Positions 1-9,108 are shown, counted from the first letter of the stretch. The stretch: 35,340 bases of DNA from Synergistaceae bacterium (GCA_031289955.1 JAITOL010000005.1:1-35340), one strand, 5' to 3'. A program made the numbers and translations. The notes: generated by a model not told the origin, from the sequence alone.

Positions 1-596
1 ATCAGCTTCAAAATATTCTCTTCGCTTGTGTAATGCGCGCCCAGCTCGCGGCGAGCCCCTTTGTCCATGACGCCCTGGAACATCGCGCCGAAAATGGCGG
101 GGGAAATTTTGTTCCAGTCGAAATGGCAGCACTCCAAGAGAATCCGGCGCATTTTGCCGTCAAAATCAGCATGGGGAAGCGGATTGGCGAACAAGCCGCC
201 GTTGATATAACGAAATTGCTTTAGCTCGTCGGACATCAGAGTGCGTTTGTCGCGCGTTTCGGGGCGCGGAGTCAGGACGTCAAACAGCCGGGCGATGCGG
301 TCGGACAGGACGCTCCCGTCCTCTTTTGAATTTTCCAGATAGTCCACTAAGCTCTGATTTGGGAACATCCCGGTGTCGTCCGCGCACAGACAGCACAGCA
401 GACGGACGAGATAGACCTCCAGGCCATGCCCCTCATAACCGTGTTCCTTGAGCGCGTCGTGGAGACGTGCCATCTTCTCGGCCGCCTTGACGTTGACCTC
501 GACCTGATTTTCGAGCGCGCGTTCCGTCGTGTACCCGGCGATGTTGGCGAAACGCTTTATGTGTTTGCGGAGGTCTTTGGTTCTGAAACTGAACAT
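1..596 (-). CDS. Partial MmeI/YeeA-family (Type IIL-like) DNA methyltransferase, N-terminally truncated and running off the left edge
   Basis: My minus-strand translation from ATG at 596: MFSFRTKDLRKHIKRFANIAGYTTERALENQVEVNVKAAEKMARLHDALKEHGYEGHGLEVYLVRLLCCLCADDTGMF...YINGGLFANPLP...CHFDWNKISPAIFGAMFQGVMDKGARRELGAHYTSEENILKL. The 'INGGLF', 'FDW..ISPAIFGAMFQ' and 'RRELGAHYTSEENILK' motifs are typical of this family. It is missing from the supplied ORF track because it has no stop inside the window. Confidence 0.8.
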   Translation of the reverse strand, partial: MFSFRTKDLRKHIKRFANIAGYTTERALENQVEVNVKAAEKMARLHDALKEHGYEGHGLEVYLVRLLCCLCADDTGMFPNQSLVDYLENSKEDGSVLSDRIARLFDVLTPRPETRDKRTLMSDELKQFRYINGGLFANPLPHADFDGKMRRILLECCHFDWNKISPAIFGAMFQGVMDKGARRELGAHYTSEENILKL

Positions 597-633
597 TTCA
601 TTCGCGAATGAGCGCGTCGGCTTATAAACTGCG

Positions 634-1467
634 TTATTTCGCCGCAGCGGTCGACCAGATTTGCAGATAGATATCGTGAAGGTATGGGAAAAAGTCATAG
701 TCGGACCCCGGCGGAGATATGAGAACGATCCTCTGAGAAAAAACGCGCGTGCGGACGGGAGCGGGCGTCCATGCGTCCATCAGTATCCACCAGCCGCGAT
801 TCTCCGCCTCCTTTACGGCCAAAACGAGATCGGGGGTGCGGGTATTCCCAATCCAGGAATTCCACAGCGACTCGGGCGGACGAACTGCCTTCCCGCAGGC
901 CGCCATCACCCATGGACTTACCGCTCCCGTCAGATCGAGGACTGGTATATCGTGAATGAGGCTGCGCCCCACCTCAACCGTGCTTTCGAGGCGAGATTGA
1001 AATTCCGCCAGCCGCCTCTGGTAGAACGAATAATTGTCCGGGCTCAATTCGCAAAGAACTATCAGCAGGCGTTGACTCAGAAATGGCAATACGGATGGAT
1101 CGAAAGGCAGCGGACCTCTGCGGGTGTTTTCTATCGGAAGGTTGTCGTAGAGCACATGCAGCTCTTTCTGGTTCCTGTCCAGGTTGAAACGGGCCGCGTC
1201 AAGCGGATCGAGCGCGATTGCGGTCGAGTTTTGGGGTATCTTGCGGGCGCGCAGCGCCCCGGACGAGTCCCACGTTGAAGCTGATCGTACCTTCATGGTG
1301 GTTCCCACGATGAAACTGGCCATTGCGCCAAGCCACGGCTGAGACGCGTAAACGGACGGAACATCCGCCGCTCGTGCCGGAAAATCCAGCATCACAACGA
1401 CGCAGACAACCGCCAGGAATCGCGAGGCGTAACGGATAAATTTCTTTGAGCGAAGCGGGCGATTCAC
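634..1467 (-). CDS. Predicted secreted/lipid-anchored ZnuA-like (metal ABC substrate-binding) protein, divergent
   Basis: 277 aa with an N-terminal hydrophobic signal; 'YASQPWLGAMASFIVG' and 'ELSPDNYSFYQRRLAEFQSRLE' resemble cluster A-I metal-binding SBPs. GTG start lies directly after the rnc stop codon. Confidence 0.45.
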   Translation of the reverse strand: MNRPLRSKKFIRYASRFLAVVCVVVMLDFPARAADVPSVYASQPWLGAMASFIVGTTMKVRSASTWDSSGALRARKIPQNSTAIALDPLDAARFNLDRNQKELHVLYDNLPIENTRRGPLPFDPSVLPFLSQRLLIVLCELSPDNYSFYQRRLAEFQSRLESTVEVGRSLIHDIPVLDLTGAVSPWVMAACGKAVRPPESLWNSWIGNTRTPDLVLAVKEAENRGWWILMDAWTPAPVRTRVFSQRIVLISPPGSDYDFFPYLHDIYLQIWSTAAAK

Positions 1468-2166
1468 CTACTCGCCCTTATCTTTGAACAGCTCCAGCGC
1501 CTTGCGCGCCGCCCTGAATTCCGCCGTTTTTATGGAATTTCCGGACCCGGCGGACAACACCCGTCCATCCGCGGCCGTGGCCTCGACCTCGAAGGACGCC
1601 GCGTGATCGGGCCCCGTGCGCCTGATGAGACGATAGGCCGGCGGAGGTTCTCCGTGAGCCTGAAGCCGTTCCTGAAGGAGAGATTTCGCGTCCTTGCCCT
1701 CTTCGTCCCGGTCGAGATTGCCATTGTTTCGCGACACGAGACGCATTATGACGTCGCGGGCCGACGAGTAGCCTCCGTCCAGAAATACCGCCCCGAATAC
1801 CGCCTCCATGGCGTCGGCCAGGATCGAAGGGTTGTGCCTGCCGCCCTGCCCTTCGAGTCCCCGGCCAATCTTTATCAAAATGGGCAGCCGGATGGCTCTC
1901 GCCCACGATGCGAGCGTAGTCTCCCTCACGACATGGGATCGGGCTTTGGAAAGCCCTCCCTCGTCCATGTTGGGAGAGGACAGGTACAGCATCTGGGAGA
2001 CGACGAGTTCCAAAACCGCGTCGCCAAGAAACTCCAGGCGTTCGTTGCACCCCTGTCGTCCGGATTCGTTAGCGTAAGACGCGTGAGTCAGGGCTTCCTC
2101 AAACAGCCCCCGGTCATGGAAAACGTAACCGATCTCCCGTTCGAGATCGACCGACAAAAGCTCCAT
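1468..2166 (-). CDS. rnc: Ribonuclease III
   Basis: 232 aa; 'NERLEFLGDAVLELVVS', 'LADAMEAVFGAVFLDGGY' and a C-terminal dsRNA-binding domain. Confidence 0.96.
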   Translation of the reverse strand: MELLSVDLEREIGYVFHDRGLFEEALTHASYANESGRQGCNERLEFLGDAVLELVVSQMLYLSSPNMDEGGLSKARSHVVRETTLASWARAIRLPILIKIGRGLEGQGGRHNPSILADAMEAVFGAVFLDGGYSSARDVIMRLVSRNNGNLDRDEEGKDAKSLLQERLQAHGEPPPAYRLIRRTGPDHAASFEVEATAADGRVLSAGSGNSIKTAEFRAARKALELFKDKGE

Positions 2167-2171
2167 CCAAC

Positions 2172-3407
2172 TTAACCCTTGAATCGTTCTACCGCCAATA
2201 CCCCGTTGTGACCACCGAATCCGGCGTTGTTGATCAACACCCTGTCCACATGGCGTTCAAGCGTCGCGGACGTGATATTGAGGTTGCACTCGGGATCGGG
2301 GAACTCATAGTTTACTGTCGGGTGAATAATCCCGCGCTCTATCGCCATGAGAGCCGCTATGGTCTCCACCGCTCCGGCGGCGCCGAGGCAGTGCCCTATC
2401 ATCGATTTCGTCGAATGAACCGGCAGTTTTTCCGTGTAGGCGCCGAACACAGTATGTATCGCTCGGCTCTCCGTCCTGTCGTTGAGAGGCGTCGAGGTGC
2501 CATGCGCGTTATACAGATCGACCTGATCCGGATTCCATCCGGCCATTTTGAGAGCGAGCCTCATCGCGCGCACGGAACCGTCCCCCTCGGGGTCCGGCGC
2601 CGTGATGTGATAGGCGTCGCATGTGTTGCCGTAGCCTGTGACCTCCGCGTATATGTGGGCGCCGCGGGCCCTGGCGTGCTCCAATTCCTCGAAAAGAAGT
2701 ATGCCGGCGCCCTCGCCCATGACGAAACCATCGCGCTCCTTGTCGAACGGGCGCGACGCTTTGCCGGGCTCGTCGTTTCTGGTGGAAAGAGCCTTCATAT
2801 TCGCGAAGCCGGCGATCGCGATCGGCGTTATCGCCGCCTCGACCCCTCCGACGAGCATTATGTCGGCATCCTCGCGCCTGATGGCGTACATGGCCTCGCC
2901 CATGCAGTGCGTCGCCGTCGAACAGGCCGTTACCACTGCCATATTGGGCCCGCGAGCTCCGAATTTCAAAGCCACGTAAGCGGCCGGCATATTCGAGAGC
3001 ATCATCGGCACGAAGAACGGGCTTATGCGCGACGGGCCCTTCTCTTTCAATATGTCGTAGTTCTCGTGCGTCGTCGTTATGCCGCCCTCGCCGCTTCCTA
3101 TATACACGCCGAACTTGTTGCCGTCTATGCCGCCGAGGTCGAGTCCGGCGTCCTTTATCGCCATGTCGGCGGCAGGAATGATGAAATGGATGACCCTGTC
3201 CGTCTTTCTGGCCTCTTTTTTATCGAGCCATGGCTCCACGTCAAAATTTTTGACCTCCGCCGCTATCCTGGCCGAATGGCCTTCGGTGTCGAAGAGGGAT
3301 ATCTTATCGACTCCGTTACGGCCTTCGGAGAGAGCGCGCCAGTAGACATCCTTGCCGCTGCCTATCGGGCTCACGACACCCAATCCGGTGATGACAACCC
3401 TTCTCAC
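2172..3407 (-). CDS. fabF: Beta-ketoacyl-ACP synthase II
   Basis: 411 aa; C-H-H catalytic motifs 'VVTACSTATHCMGEA', 'NAHGTSTPLND', 'KSMIGHCLGAAGA'. Confidence 0.97.
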   Translation of the reverse strand: MRRVVITGLGVVSPIGSGKDVYWRALSEGRNGVDKISLFDTEGHSARIAAEVKNFDVEPWLDKKEARKTDRVIHFIIPAADMAIKDAGLDLGGIDGNKFGVYIGSGEGGITTTHENYDILKEKGPSRISPFFVPMMLSNMPAAYVALKFGARGPNMAVVTACSTATHCMGEAMYAIRREDADIMLVGGVEAAITPIAIAGFANMKALSTRNDEPGKASRPFDKERDGFVMGEGAGILLFEELEHARARGAHIYAEVTGYGNTCDAYHITAPDPEGDGSVRAMRLALKMAGWNPDQVDLYNAHGTSTPLNDRTESRAIHTVFGAYTEKLPVHSTKSMIGHCLGAAGAVETIAALMAIERGIIHPTVNYEFPDPECNLNITSATLERHVDRVLINNAGFGGHNGVLAVERFKG

Positions 3408-3422
3408 AGAATCCCTCCCTTG

Positions 3423-3454
3423 AAAAGGGGCGCGCGGTCCGTCATACGCGCCCC
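3423..3454 (-). terminator. GC-rich hairpin plus T4 run between acpP and fabF; candidate attenuator or partial terminator
   Basis: Minus-strand GGGGCGCG (3447-3454) / 12-nt loop / CGCGCCCC (3427-3434) followed by TTTT (3423-3426). Confidence 0.55.
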
Positions 3455-3464
3455 CAGATAACGA

Positions 3465-3716
3465 CTATTCCTCAACGCCGAGCTTTCCTTTAACATAAGC
3501 AAGAGCCTCGCCGACATTCGTCAGCTTCTCGGCGTCCTCATCCGGAATCTCGACGTCGAACTCCTCTTCGATACCCATTATCAACTCCACGATATCGAGG
3601 GAATCCGCTCCGAGATCCTCCACGAACGAGGCGTCAGCCTTGATCTGGTCCTCCTCCACATTGAGGCGGTCTATAACCAGTTCCTTGAGCTTAGCCATGA
3701 TTTCATCCGATTGCAT
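3465..3716 (-). CDS. acpP: Acyl carrier protein
   Basis: 'FVEDLGADSLDIVELIMGIEEEFDVEIPDEDAEKL' with the DSL phosphopantetheine site. Start reassigned to ATG at 3716 because AGGAGG precedes it; the ORF track starts at 3743. Confidence 0.96.
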   Translation of the reverse strand: MQSDEIMAKLKELVIDRLNVEEDQIKADASFVEDLGADSLDIVELIMGIEEEFDVEIPDEDAEKLTNVGEALAYVKGKLGVEE

Positions 3717-3739
3717 CACGCAACACCTCCTTCCAGGGT

Positions 3740-4477
3740 TCACATTGTCATGCCGCCATCGACGGCTAATACCTGACCTGTTATATATGAAGCCTCATCA
3801 GAAGCCAGAAAAACGGCCGCTTTCGCCACATCGATCGGCAAGCCGTATCTTCCGGCCGGTATCTGAGTCAACATTCCGTTTTTTATCCCGTCCGGGAGAT
3901 TTCCGGTCATGTCGGTCTCTATATAGCCGGGCGCGATGACGTTGGCCGTCACGCCCCGCGAGGCCGCCTCCCGGGCGACGCTTTTCACGAAGCCCAATAT
4001 CCCCGCCTTGGCGGCGGCGTAATTAGCCTGCCCCGCGTTGCCGACGAGGCCCGAAACCGAACTCACGGCGATTATCCTCCCGAAACGGGCTTTCATCATA
4101 CCGCGAATCACGGCTTGAGTGCAGTAGTAAACAGAGCTGAGATTCGTCCGCAGGACGTCGTCCCACTCGGCGTCCTTCATGCGCATCAGCAGATTGTCGC
4201 GCGTGATCCCGGCGTTATTGACGAGTATCTCGACTTCTCCGAGCTCTTTTGTGACAGTCGCGACCAGAGACTCCGCCTGTTCGCGAAGCGACACGTCGGC
4301 CCGCGCGGGCAAAGCGACCCCGCCCTCCGAGCGAATCATCGCGCAGAGCTCATCGGCGGCCGCCCCGGAATTCTGATAATTGACCGCCACCCGGCAGCCT
4401 ACGCGCGCGAGCTCTATGGCGACGGCCCGCCCTATACCGCGGCTCGCGCCGGTAATGAGCGCCACTCTGCCGCTCAT
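3740..4477 (-). CDS. fabG: 3-oxoacyl-ACP reductase
   Basis: 245 aa SDR; 'TGASRGIGRA', 'NNAGITRDNLLMRM', 'YAAAKAGILGF', 'DGGMTM'. Confidence 0.96.
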   Translation of the reverse strand: MSGRVALITGASRGIGRAVAIELARVGCRVAVNYQNSGAAADELCAMIRSEGGVALPARADVSLREQAESLVATVTKELGEVEILVNNAGITRDNLLMRMKDAEWDDVLRTNLSSVYYCTQAVIRGMMKARFGRIIAVSSVSGLVGNAGQANYAAAKAGILGFVKSVAREAASRGVTANVIAPGYIETDMTGNLPDGIKNGMLTQIPAGRYGLPIDVAKAAVFLASDEASYITGQVLAVDGGMTM

Positions 4478-5454
4478 GACTCGTCTTTCCTCAAAAAGCC
4501 TATCGCCTTGGGAATATCCGCGACTTTGTTCACGGAAATAGCCGAAGAGCCCTTTACCGTCCTCTTTATAAGACCGGAGAGAACGCTCCCCGGGCCGAAC
4601 TCACCGAACCGCGCGGCGCCGCCAGCGGCCATGGCCGCGACTCCGTCCGCCCACAACACCGGCATATACGTCTGATCGAACAACGCGCCTCGAATTGCGT
4701 CGACGTCAACCTTTGGAGAAGCGTCGACGTTTGCCATTATGGGAACGCGCGGCACATTCCAGGCTACTGTACCGAACGCCTCATACAACTTGTCCGCCAC
4801 CGGTCTCATAAGGCCGCAGTGAAACGGAGCGCTCACCTTGAGAGGTATGACCTTCGAGGCGCCTTTTTGTTTAGCCAGAACTCCGGCCCTCTCAACAGCT
4901 CCGGCATTGCCGGAGATGACTATCTGCCCCGGCGAGTTGACGTTGGCAGGTCCGCACGTTTCCCCTTCCGAGGCCTCGTTGCAGACGCCGCTTACCGCGT
5001 CCATGTCGAGGCCGAGGACCGCCGCCATGGCGCCCACGCCAAGCGGGACGGCGTCCTGCATCAGCTCTCCTCGGCGACGCACGAGACGAGCCGCGTCGCC
5101 GAGGCCCAGCACGCCCGAAGCGACGAGAGCCGTATACTCCCCGAGGCTGTGACCCGCGAAATAAAGCGGAGTCAGCGCCTCCCCGAACTCGCGCTCCGCG
5201 ACCCTCAGTATCGCGATGCTCGTGACGAGTATCGCGGGCTGGGTTATCGCGGTCTTGACGAGCTCTTCGTCGGGCCCGCCAAAAACGACGCCCGAGAGTT
5301 TGAAACCAAGCGCTTCGTCAGCTTCCGCGTATGCGTCGCGAGCTTCCTTATAGCCGTCGTAAAAATCACGGCCCATTCCAACTTCCTGGGCGCCCTGCCC
5401 CGGAAAAACGATAGCGTAATCAGATTTTGACACCAGTATCCCTCCCAGGCTCAC
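4474..5454 (-). CDS. fabD: Malonyl-CoA:ACP transacylase
   Basis: 326 aa; 'FPGQGAQEVGMG', 'GHSLGEYTALVASG'. Overlaps fabG by 4 nt. Confidence 0.96.
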   Translation of the reverse strand: MSLGGILVSKSDYAIVFPGQGAQEVGMGRDFYDGYKEARDAYAEADEALGFKLSGVVFGGPDEELVKTAITQPAILVTSIAILRVAEREFGEALTPLYFAGHSLGEYTALVASGVLGLGDAARLVRRRGELMQDAVPLGVGAMAAVLGLDMDAVSGVCNEASEGETCGPANVNSPGQIVISGNAGAVERAGVLAKQKGASKVIPLKVSAPFHCGLMRPVADKLYEAFGTVAWNVPRVPIMANVDASPKVDVDAIRGALFDQTYMPVLWADGVAAMAAGGAARFGEFGPGSVLSGLIKRTVKGSSAISVNKVADIPKAIGFLRKDES

Positions 5455-6416
5455 TCAAAGCGGCCGCCTATGGCCGCGGCGAGTCGAGCCGCTTCGCCCG
5501 TCACTTCTTCTATTATTTCCCTGGCGGGCTGTATTTTCATCACCAGTCCGGCTATCTGCCCGGACATCACCGATCCATACTCCATATCGCCGTCGACGAC
5601 GGAGGCCCTCAATTTGCCGGAGCCAAACTTGTCCAGCTCTTCGATAGTAGCGTGATAATCCTCCATCTCCGCGAACCTCTGTGTGAATTTGTTCTTTATG
5701 CACCGCACGGGATGACCGAGCGAGCGGCCAGTCACAACTGTGCCGCGATCATTGGCCTCTATGATTTTTTTCTTGAAGTTGTCGTGAGCGTTGCACTCCG
5801 CCGCGCAGACGAAGCGCGTGCCCATCTGCACTCCCTCCGCTCCGAGCGCGAAGGCGGCGAGCATGCCCCTGCCGTCGGCGATGCCTCCGGCGGCTATTAC
5901 GGGTATATCGATCGCTCGCGCGACCTGAGCCGTCAGAGCCATTGTCGTTATTTCCCCTATGTGGCCGCCGGCCTCCATGCCTTCCGCTATAACGGCCGCG
6001 GCGCCCTGTTTTTTGACCCGCTCGGCATGGGTGACCGACGCTATGACGGGAATGACGGTAACGCCCAGCGGCGCCAGCCTGTCGATGACTTTGCCAGGCA
6101 GACCCGCTCCGGTCGTGACGACCGGAACCTTATGACGGGCTGCCAGCTCTATCGCGTCGTTATGAGTCGGCGAGAGCAGCATGACGTTCATGCCGAACGG
6201 TTTGTCCGTCAGCGTTCTTATCTTGACGAGCTCACGTTCGAGCGCCTCCGGGGGCATGTTTCCGGCCGCTATGATGCCCAAACCCCCTCCGTTGCTCACG
6301 GCCGCGGCGAGATCGGCGTCCGCTACCCACGCCATAGCTCCCTGGATAACGGGATATTTGATATTCAACAATTTGGTAACTCTGTTGGAACCGAACATCA
6401 CAACACCTCTGTTCAT
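5451..6416 (-). CDS. fabK: Enoyl-ACP reductase II (FMN-dependent)
   Basis: 321 aa; 'YPVIQGAMAWVADADLAAAVSNGGGLGIIAAGNM', 'EGMEAGGHIGE', 'GGIADGRGMLAAFALGAEGVQMGTRF'. Overlaps fabD by 4 nt. Confidence 0.94.
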   Translation of the reverse strand: MNRGVVMFGSNRVTKLLNIKYPVIQGAMAWVADADLAAAVSNGGGLGIIAAGNMPPEALERELVKIRTLTDKPFGMNVMLLSPTHNDAIELAARHKVPVVTTGAGLPGKVIDRLAPLGVTVIPVIASVTHAERVKKQGAAAVIAEGMEAGGHIGEITTMALTAQVARAIDIPVIAAGGIADGRGMLAAFALGAEGVQMGTRFVCAAECNAHDNFKKKIIEANDRGTVVTGRSLGHPVRCIKNKFTQRFAEMEDYHATIEELDKFGSGKLRASVVDGDMEYGSVMSGQIAGLVMKIQPAREIIEEVTGEAARLAAAIGGRFE

Positions 6417-6426
6417 TTTGCCGTCT

Positions 6427-7425
6427 CTACGACTCGAGCATCAGCGCCCCATAGGTCATGCCGGCCCCAAAACTGCACATCAGAACCTTCTGACCCGGGG
6501 ATATTCTGCCGTCGGCGCGAGCCTCATGAAGCCCCAGCATGATAGAAGCAGCCGATGTGTTGCCGTATTTGTCGACGTTTATCACAAATTTATCCATCGA
6601 GACGCCGAGCCTGCGCGCGACTCCGTCGAGGATACGAATATTCGCCTGATGAAAAATCCACCAATCCACATCTTTCGTTGTTATACCACAAGTCTCGCAA
6701 AAATTCTCCAGGTAAGCGGGAATTTTTCGATTAACATATTTGAAAACCTCGGCCCCGTTCATCTTTATAAAGTGCCTGCGCTCCCTCACGGTCTCCTCGG
6801 TCGCCGGTTCCGCGGCCATGCCTCCCGGCAGCGTTATGAGCTCTTTATACGCTCCGTCCGCGACGAGGTCGGCGTGAGTGAGCCTGATGCCGCCCGGTTT
6901 CCATGGGCCCATGACGCAGGCGCCGGCGCCATCCCCGAACAGGACGCACGTACTGCGATGAGTCCAGTCGACGAGCTTGCTTATGGCCTCCGAACCGACG
7001 ACCACCACATTATCCCACATGGAGGACGCGATGCCCCCGGCGGCTATCGCCATCCCGTAGAGCGCTCCGGGACACCCTGCCTGTATGTCCATGCCTCCGG
7101 CACGCAAAGCGCCGATCAGGTTCTGCACCGTCGGGCCCACTCCCGGCAAAAGCATGTCCGGTGAATTCGTCCCAACCATCACCATGTCCACGGACTCGGG
7201 AGAAACTCCCGCGTCGCGGATGGCGCGACTCGCCGCCGCCGCCGACATCGAAGCGTTCGACTCGTCCCCCGAGACGACATGCCGCGTCCTTATTCCGCTG
7301 CGCTCGACAATCCATTCGTCCGACGTGTCGACCATCTTCTCCAGATCGTGATTCGTCAAAACTTTTTTCGGTATATACATTCCGGTTCCAAGAACGCCCA
7401 CCGGACGACCCTCTATATGCGCCAA
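6427..7425 (-). CDS. fabH: Beta-ketoacyl-ACP synthase III
   Basis: 332 aa; Cys in 'DIQAGCPGALYG', His in 'WWIFHQANIRI', Asn in 'DKYGNTSAAS'. Confidence 0.95.
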   Translation of the reverse strand: MAHIEGRPVGVLGTGMYIPKKVLTNHDLEKMVDTSDEWIVERSGIRTRHVVSGDESNASMSAAAASRAIRDAGVSPESVDMVMVGTNSPDMLLPGVGPTVQNLIGALRAGGMDIQAGCPGALYGMAIAAGGIASSMWDNVVVVGSEAISKLVDWTHRSTCVLFGDGAGACVMGPWKPGGIRLTHADLVADGAYKELITLPGGMAAEPATEETVRERRHFIKMNGAEVFKYVNRKIPAYLENFCETCGITTKDVDWWIFHQANIRILDGVARRLGVSMDKFVINVDKYGNTSAASIMLGLHEARADGRISPGQKVLMCSFGAGMTYGALMLES

Positions 7426-7457
7426 AATATTCCCTCCTCGCTCGCGACGAAATGAGC

Positions 7458-8450
7458 TTATCGCTCGAGGCTCTCCTTTACGAGATCGGTTCCCCTGAGT
7501 CTCGCGAAGCCGGAAGCTACGTGAAGAGCCCCCGCTATCGCCCTGTCGCGTGAATTACCGTGAGCCTTTACCACTATGCCGTCCACCCCCAGAAGAGGCG
7601 ATCCGCCGTTTTCCTCGTATTCGAAACGGGCGGCCATCTTCTTCAGCGTCGGCATCATCAGAAGCGCGCCTATGCGGGGCAGGATTTTGCCCTTCAGCTC
7701 GGAGCGTATCAAATTCGTCACGAGCTCGCCTATTCCCTCCCCGAACTTTATGAGAGCGTTTCCGGTGAAGCCGTCGCAGACCACTACGTCGGTATTGCCA
7801 ACAGGCACGTCCTTGCCCTCGACGAATCCCCCGAAGTTGAGATCGCTCCCTAGAAGCATCTCACGCGCTTCGCTTATGACCTCGTCTCCCTTTATATCCT
7901 CCGAACCGTTCGAAAAGAGCCCGACGCTCGGGTTTTTCGTTCCGGTGAGAGAGCTCATATAGATGGCGCCCATGCGGGCGAACTGATAGAGATTCAGCGC
8001 CTTGCAGCGAACCGTCGCGCCGACGTCGAGAAGAAGCGTCGTCTTTTTGAGCGACGGAATCGGAACGGCCAGTCCCGGGCGATCTATGCCCTTTATCCTT
8101 CCAACCACGAGCACGCCTCCGGCGACGATGGCGCCGGTATTGCCTGCCGAAATACAGCCGATGGCCTCGCGCGAGCGCACCATCTCCATAGCTATCCGAA
8201 GGCTCGAATTCTTTTTGCTTCTCATCGAAGCCGACGGATTATCTCCCATTCCGATCACCTCGGCGGCCTCCACGATGTGGATTCGGCTTCGCACCGAAGA
8301 CGGCGCGGCCTCCACATATGGTTCGATCGCTTCCTTCATGCCGACCAAAGCGACCGAGAGAGACTCGTCCTTCTTGCAGGCTATTATCGCGCCTTTGCAC
8401 GGCTCCGCCGGAGCATTGTCCCCGCCCATGACGTCGAGAGCGAAAAGCAT
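7458..8450 (-). CDS. plsX: Phosphate acyltransferase PlsX
   Basis: 330 aa; 'ALDVMGGDNAPAEPCKGA', 'CISAGNTGAIVAGG', 'VVCDGFTGNALIKFGEGIG'. Confidence 0.95.
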   Translation of the reverse strand: MLFALDVMGGDNAPAEPCKGAIIACKKDESLSVALVGMKEAIEPYVEAAPSSVRSRIHIVEAAEVIGMGDNPSASMRSKKNSSLRIAMEMVRSREAIGCISAGNTGAIVAGGVLVVGRIKGIDRPGLAVPIPSLKKTTLLLDVGATVRCKALNLYQFARMGAIYMSSLTGTKNPSVGLFSNGSEDIKGDEVISEAREMLLGSDLNFGGFVEGKDVPVGNTDVVVCDGFTGNALIKFGEGIGELVTNLIRSELKGKILPRIGALLMMPTLKKMAARFEYEENGGSPLLGVDGIVVKAHGNSRDRAIAGALHVASGFARLRGTDLVKESLER

Positions 8451-8490
8451 GTCACAATCCCTCCTCGCCTTATTTCGACTCCATTATTCC

Positions 8491-9060
8491 CTATATGGCC
8501 TCTATGGCCACAACCACGAAGCGGGCCACGAATATCTCCCTGTCGCCCGCCCTGGTGTGAACGCTGACTACATACTTATTGTCCTTGTGGGTTCCGACCC
8601 TGGCGGAAGCCGTCAGCTTCTCGCCGACGTACGCCGACTGGCTGAACTGAACGCGCGCCGCCGCCACTATGGCCAGGGCCTCCCTGACCACAGCTATGGC
8701 GAGCGTCGCCGACTGGGCGTAAATATAATGATCCGCTATCAGATTCGTATGCCTGAACGCGTATTCGCGATTGGTCGAGAAAACGGAGAGAGCCTTGCTG
8801 TTGGGCTCGAGTTCTATTATCTCGCCCAACACCTCATCCTGTTTCATGGATGTGAGCCGGCTCGACGCGCGGGATGCCATCAGTCTCGTCCGCTCGCGCA
8901 GGCCCGGCATGTTCAGCGCCTCCCGATCGAGACGGATCGTGCCGACGCTGACCCCAAGCTCCGCCGCCAGCCCGTTGTCGGATATGAGCGGGTCGGAGTC
9001 GAGCAAGCCTATGAGTTTTTTATGGCGCAGACTCTTGACCTGGGATCTTTCTTTTTCCAT
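8491..9060 (-). CDS. fapR: Transcription factor FapR (malonyl-CoA-responsive regulator of lipid synthesis)
   Basis: HTH 'DNGLAAELGVSVGTIRLDREALNMPGLRER' followed by a hot-dog effector domain; located upstream of plsX. Start reassigned to ATG 9060 (track begins at TTG 9075). Confidence 0.9.
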   Translation of the reverse strand: MEKERSQVKSLRHKKLIGLLDSDPLISDNGLAAELGVSVGTIRLDREALNMPGLRERTRLMASRASSRLTSMKQDEVLGEIIELEPNSKALSVFSTNREYAFRHTNLIADHYIYAQSATLAIAVVREALAIVAAARVQFSQSAYVGEKLTASARVGTHKDNKYVVSVHTRAGDREIFVARFVVVAIEAI

Positions 9061-9080
9061 GAAACCCTCTGACAAAATTA

Positions 9081-9097
9081 TTAGTAGTTGGTAATAA
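9081..9097. promoter_or_regulatory. Candidate FapR operator
   Basis: TTAGTAGTTGGTAATAA, an imperfect inverted repeat that closely matches the FapR box as I recall it from Bacillus (TTAGTA-N5-TACTAA); one half-site mismatch. Confidence 0.75.
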
Positions 9098-9108
9098 TTA
9101 CTTGATCC

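Noticed and set aside
2208-3461. 417-aa plus-strand ORF opposite fabF
   Set aside because: Shadow ORF of fabF, which has all catalytic motifs.
5427-7164. Long plus-strand ORFs (5427-6542, 6181-7164) opposite fabK and fabH
   Set aside because: Antisense to canonical fatty-acid genes; composition consistent with shadow frames.
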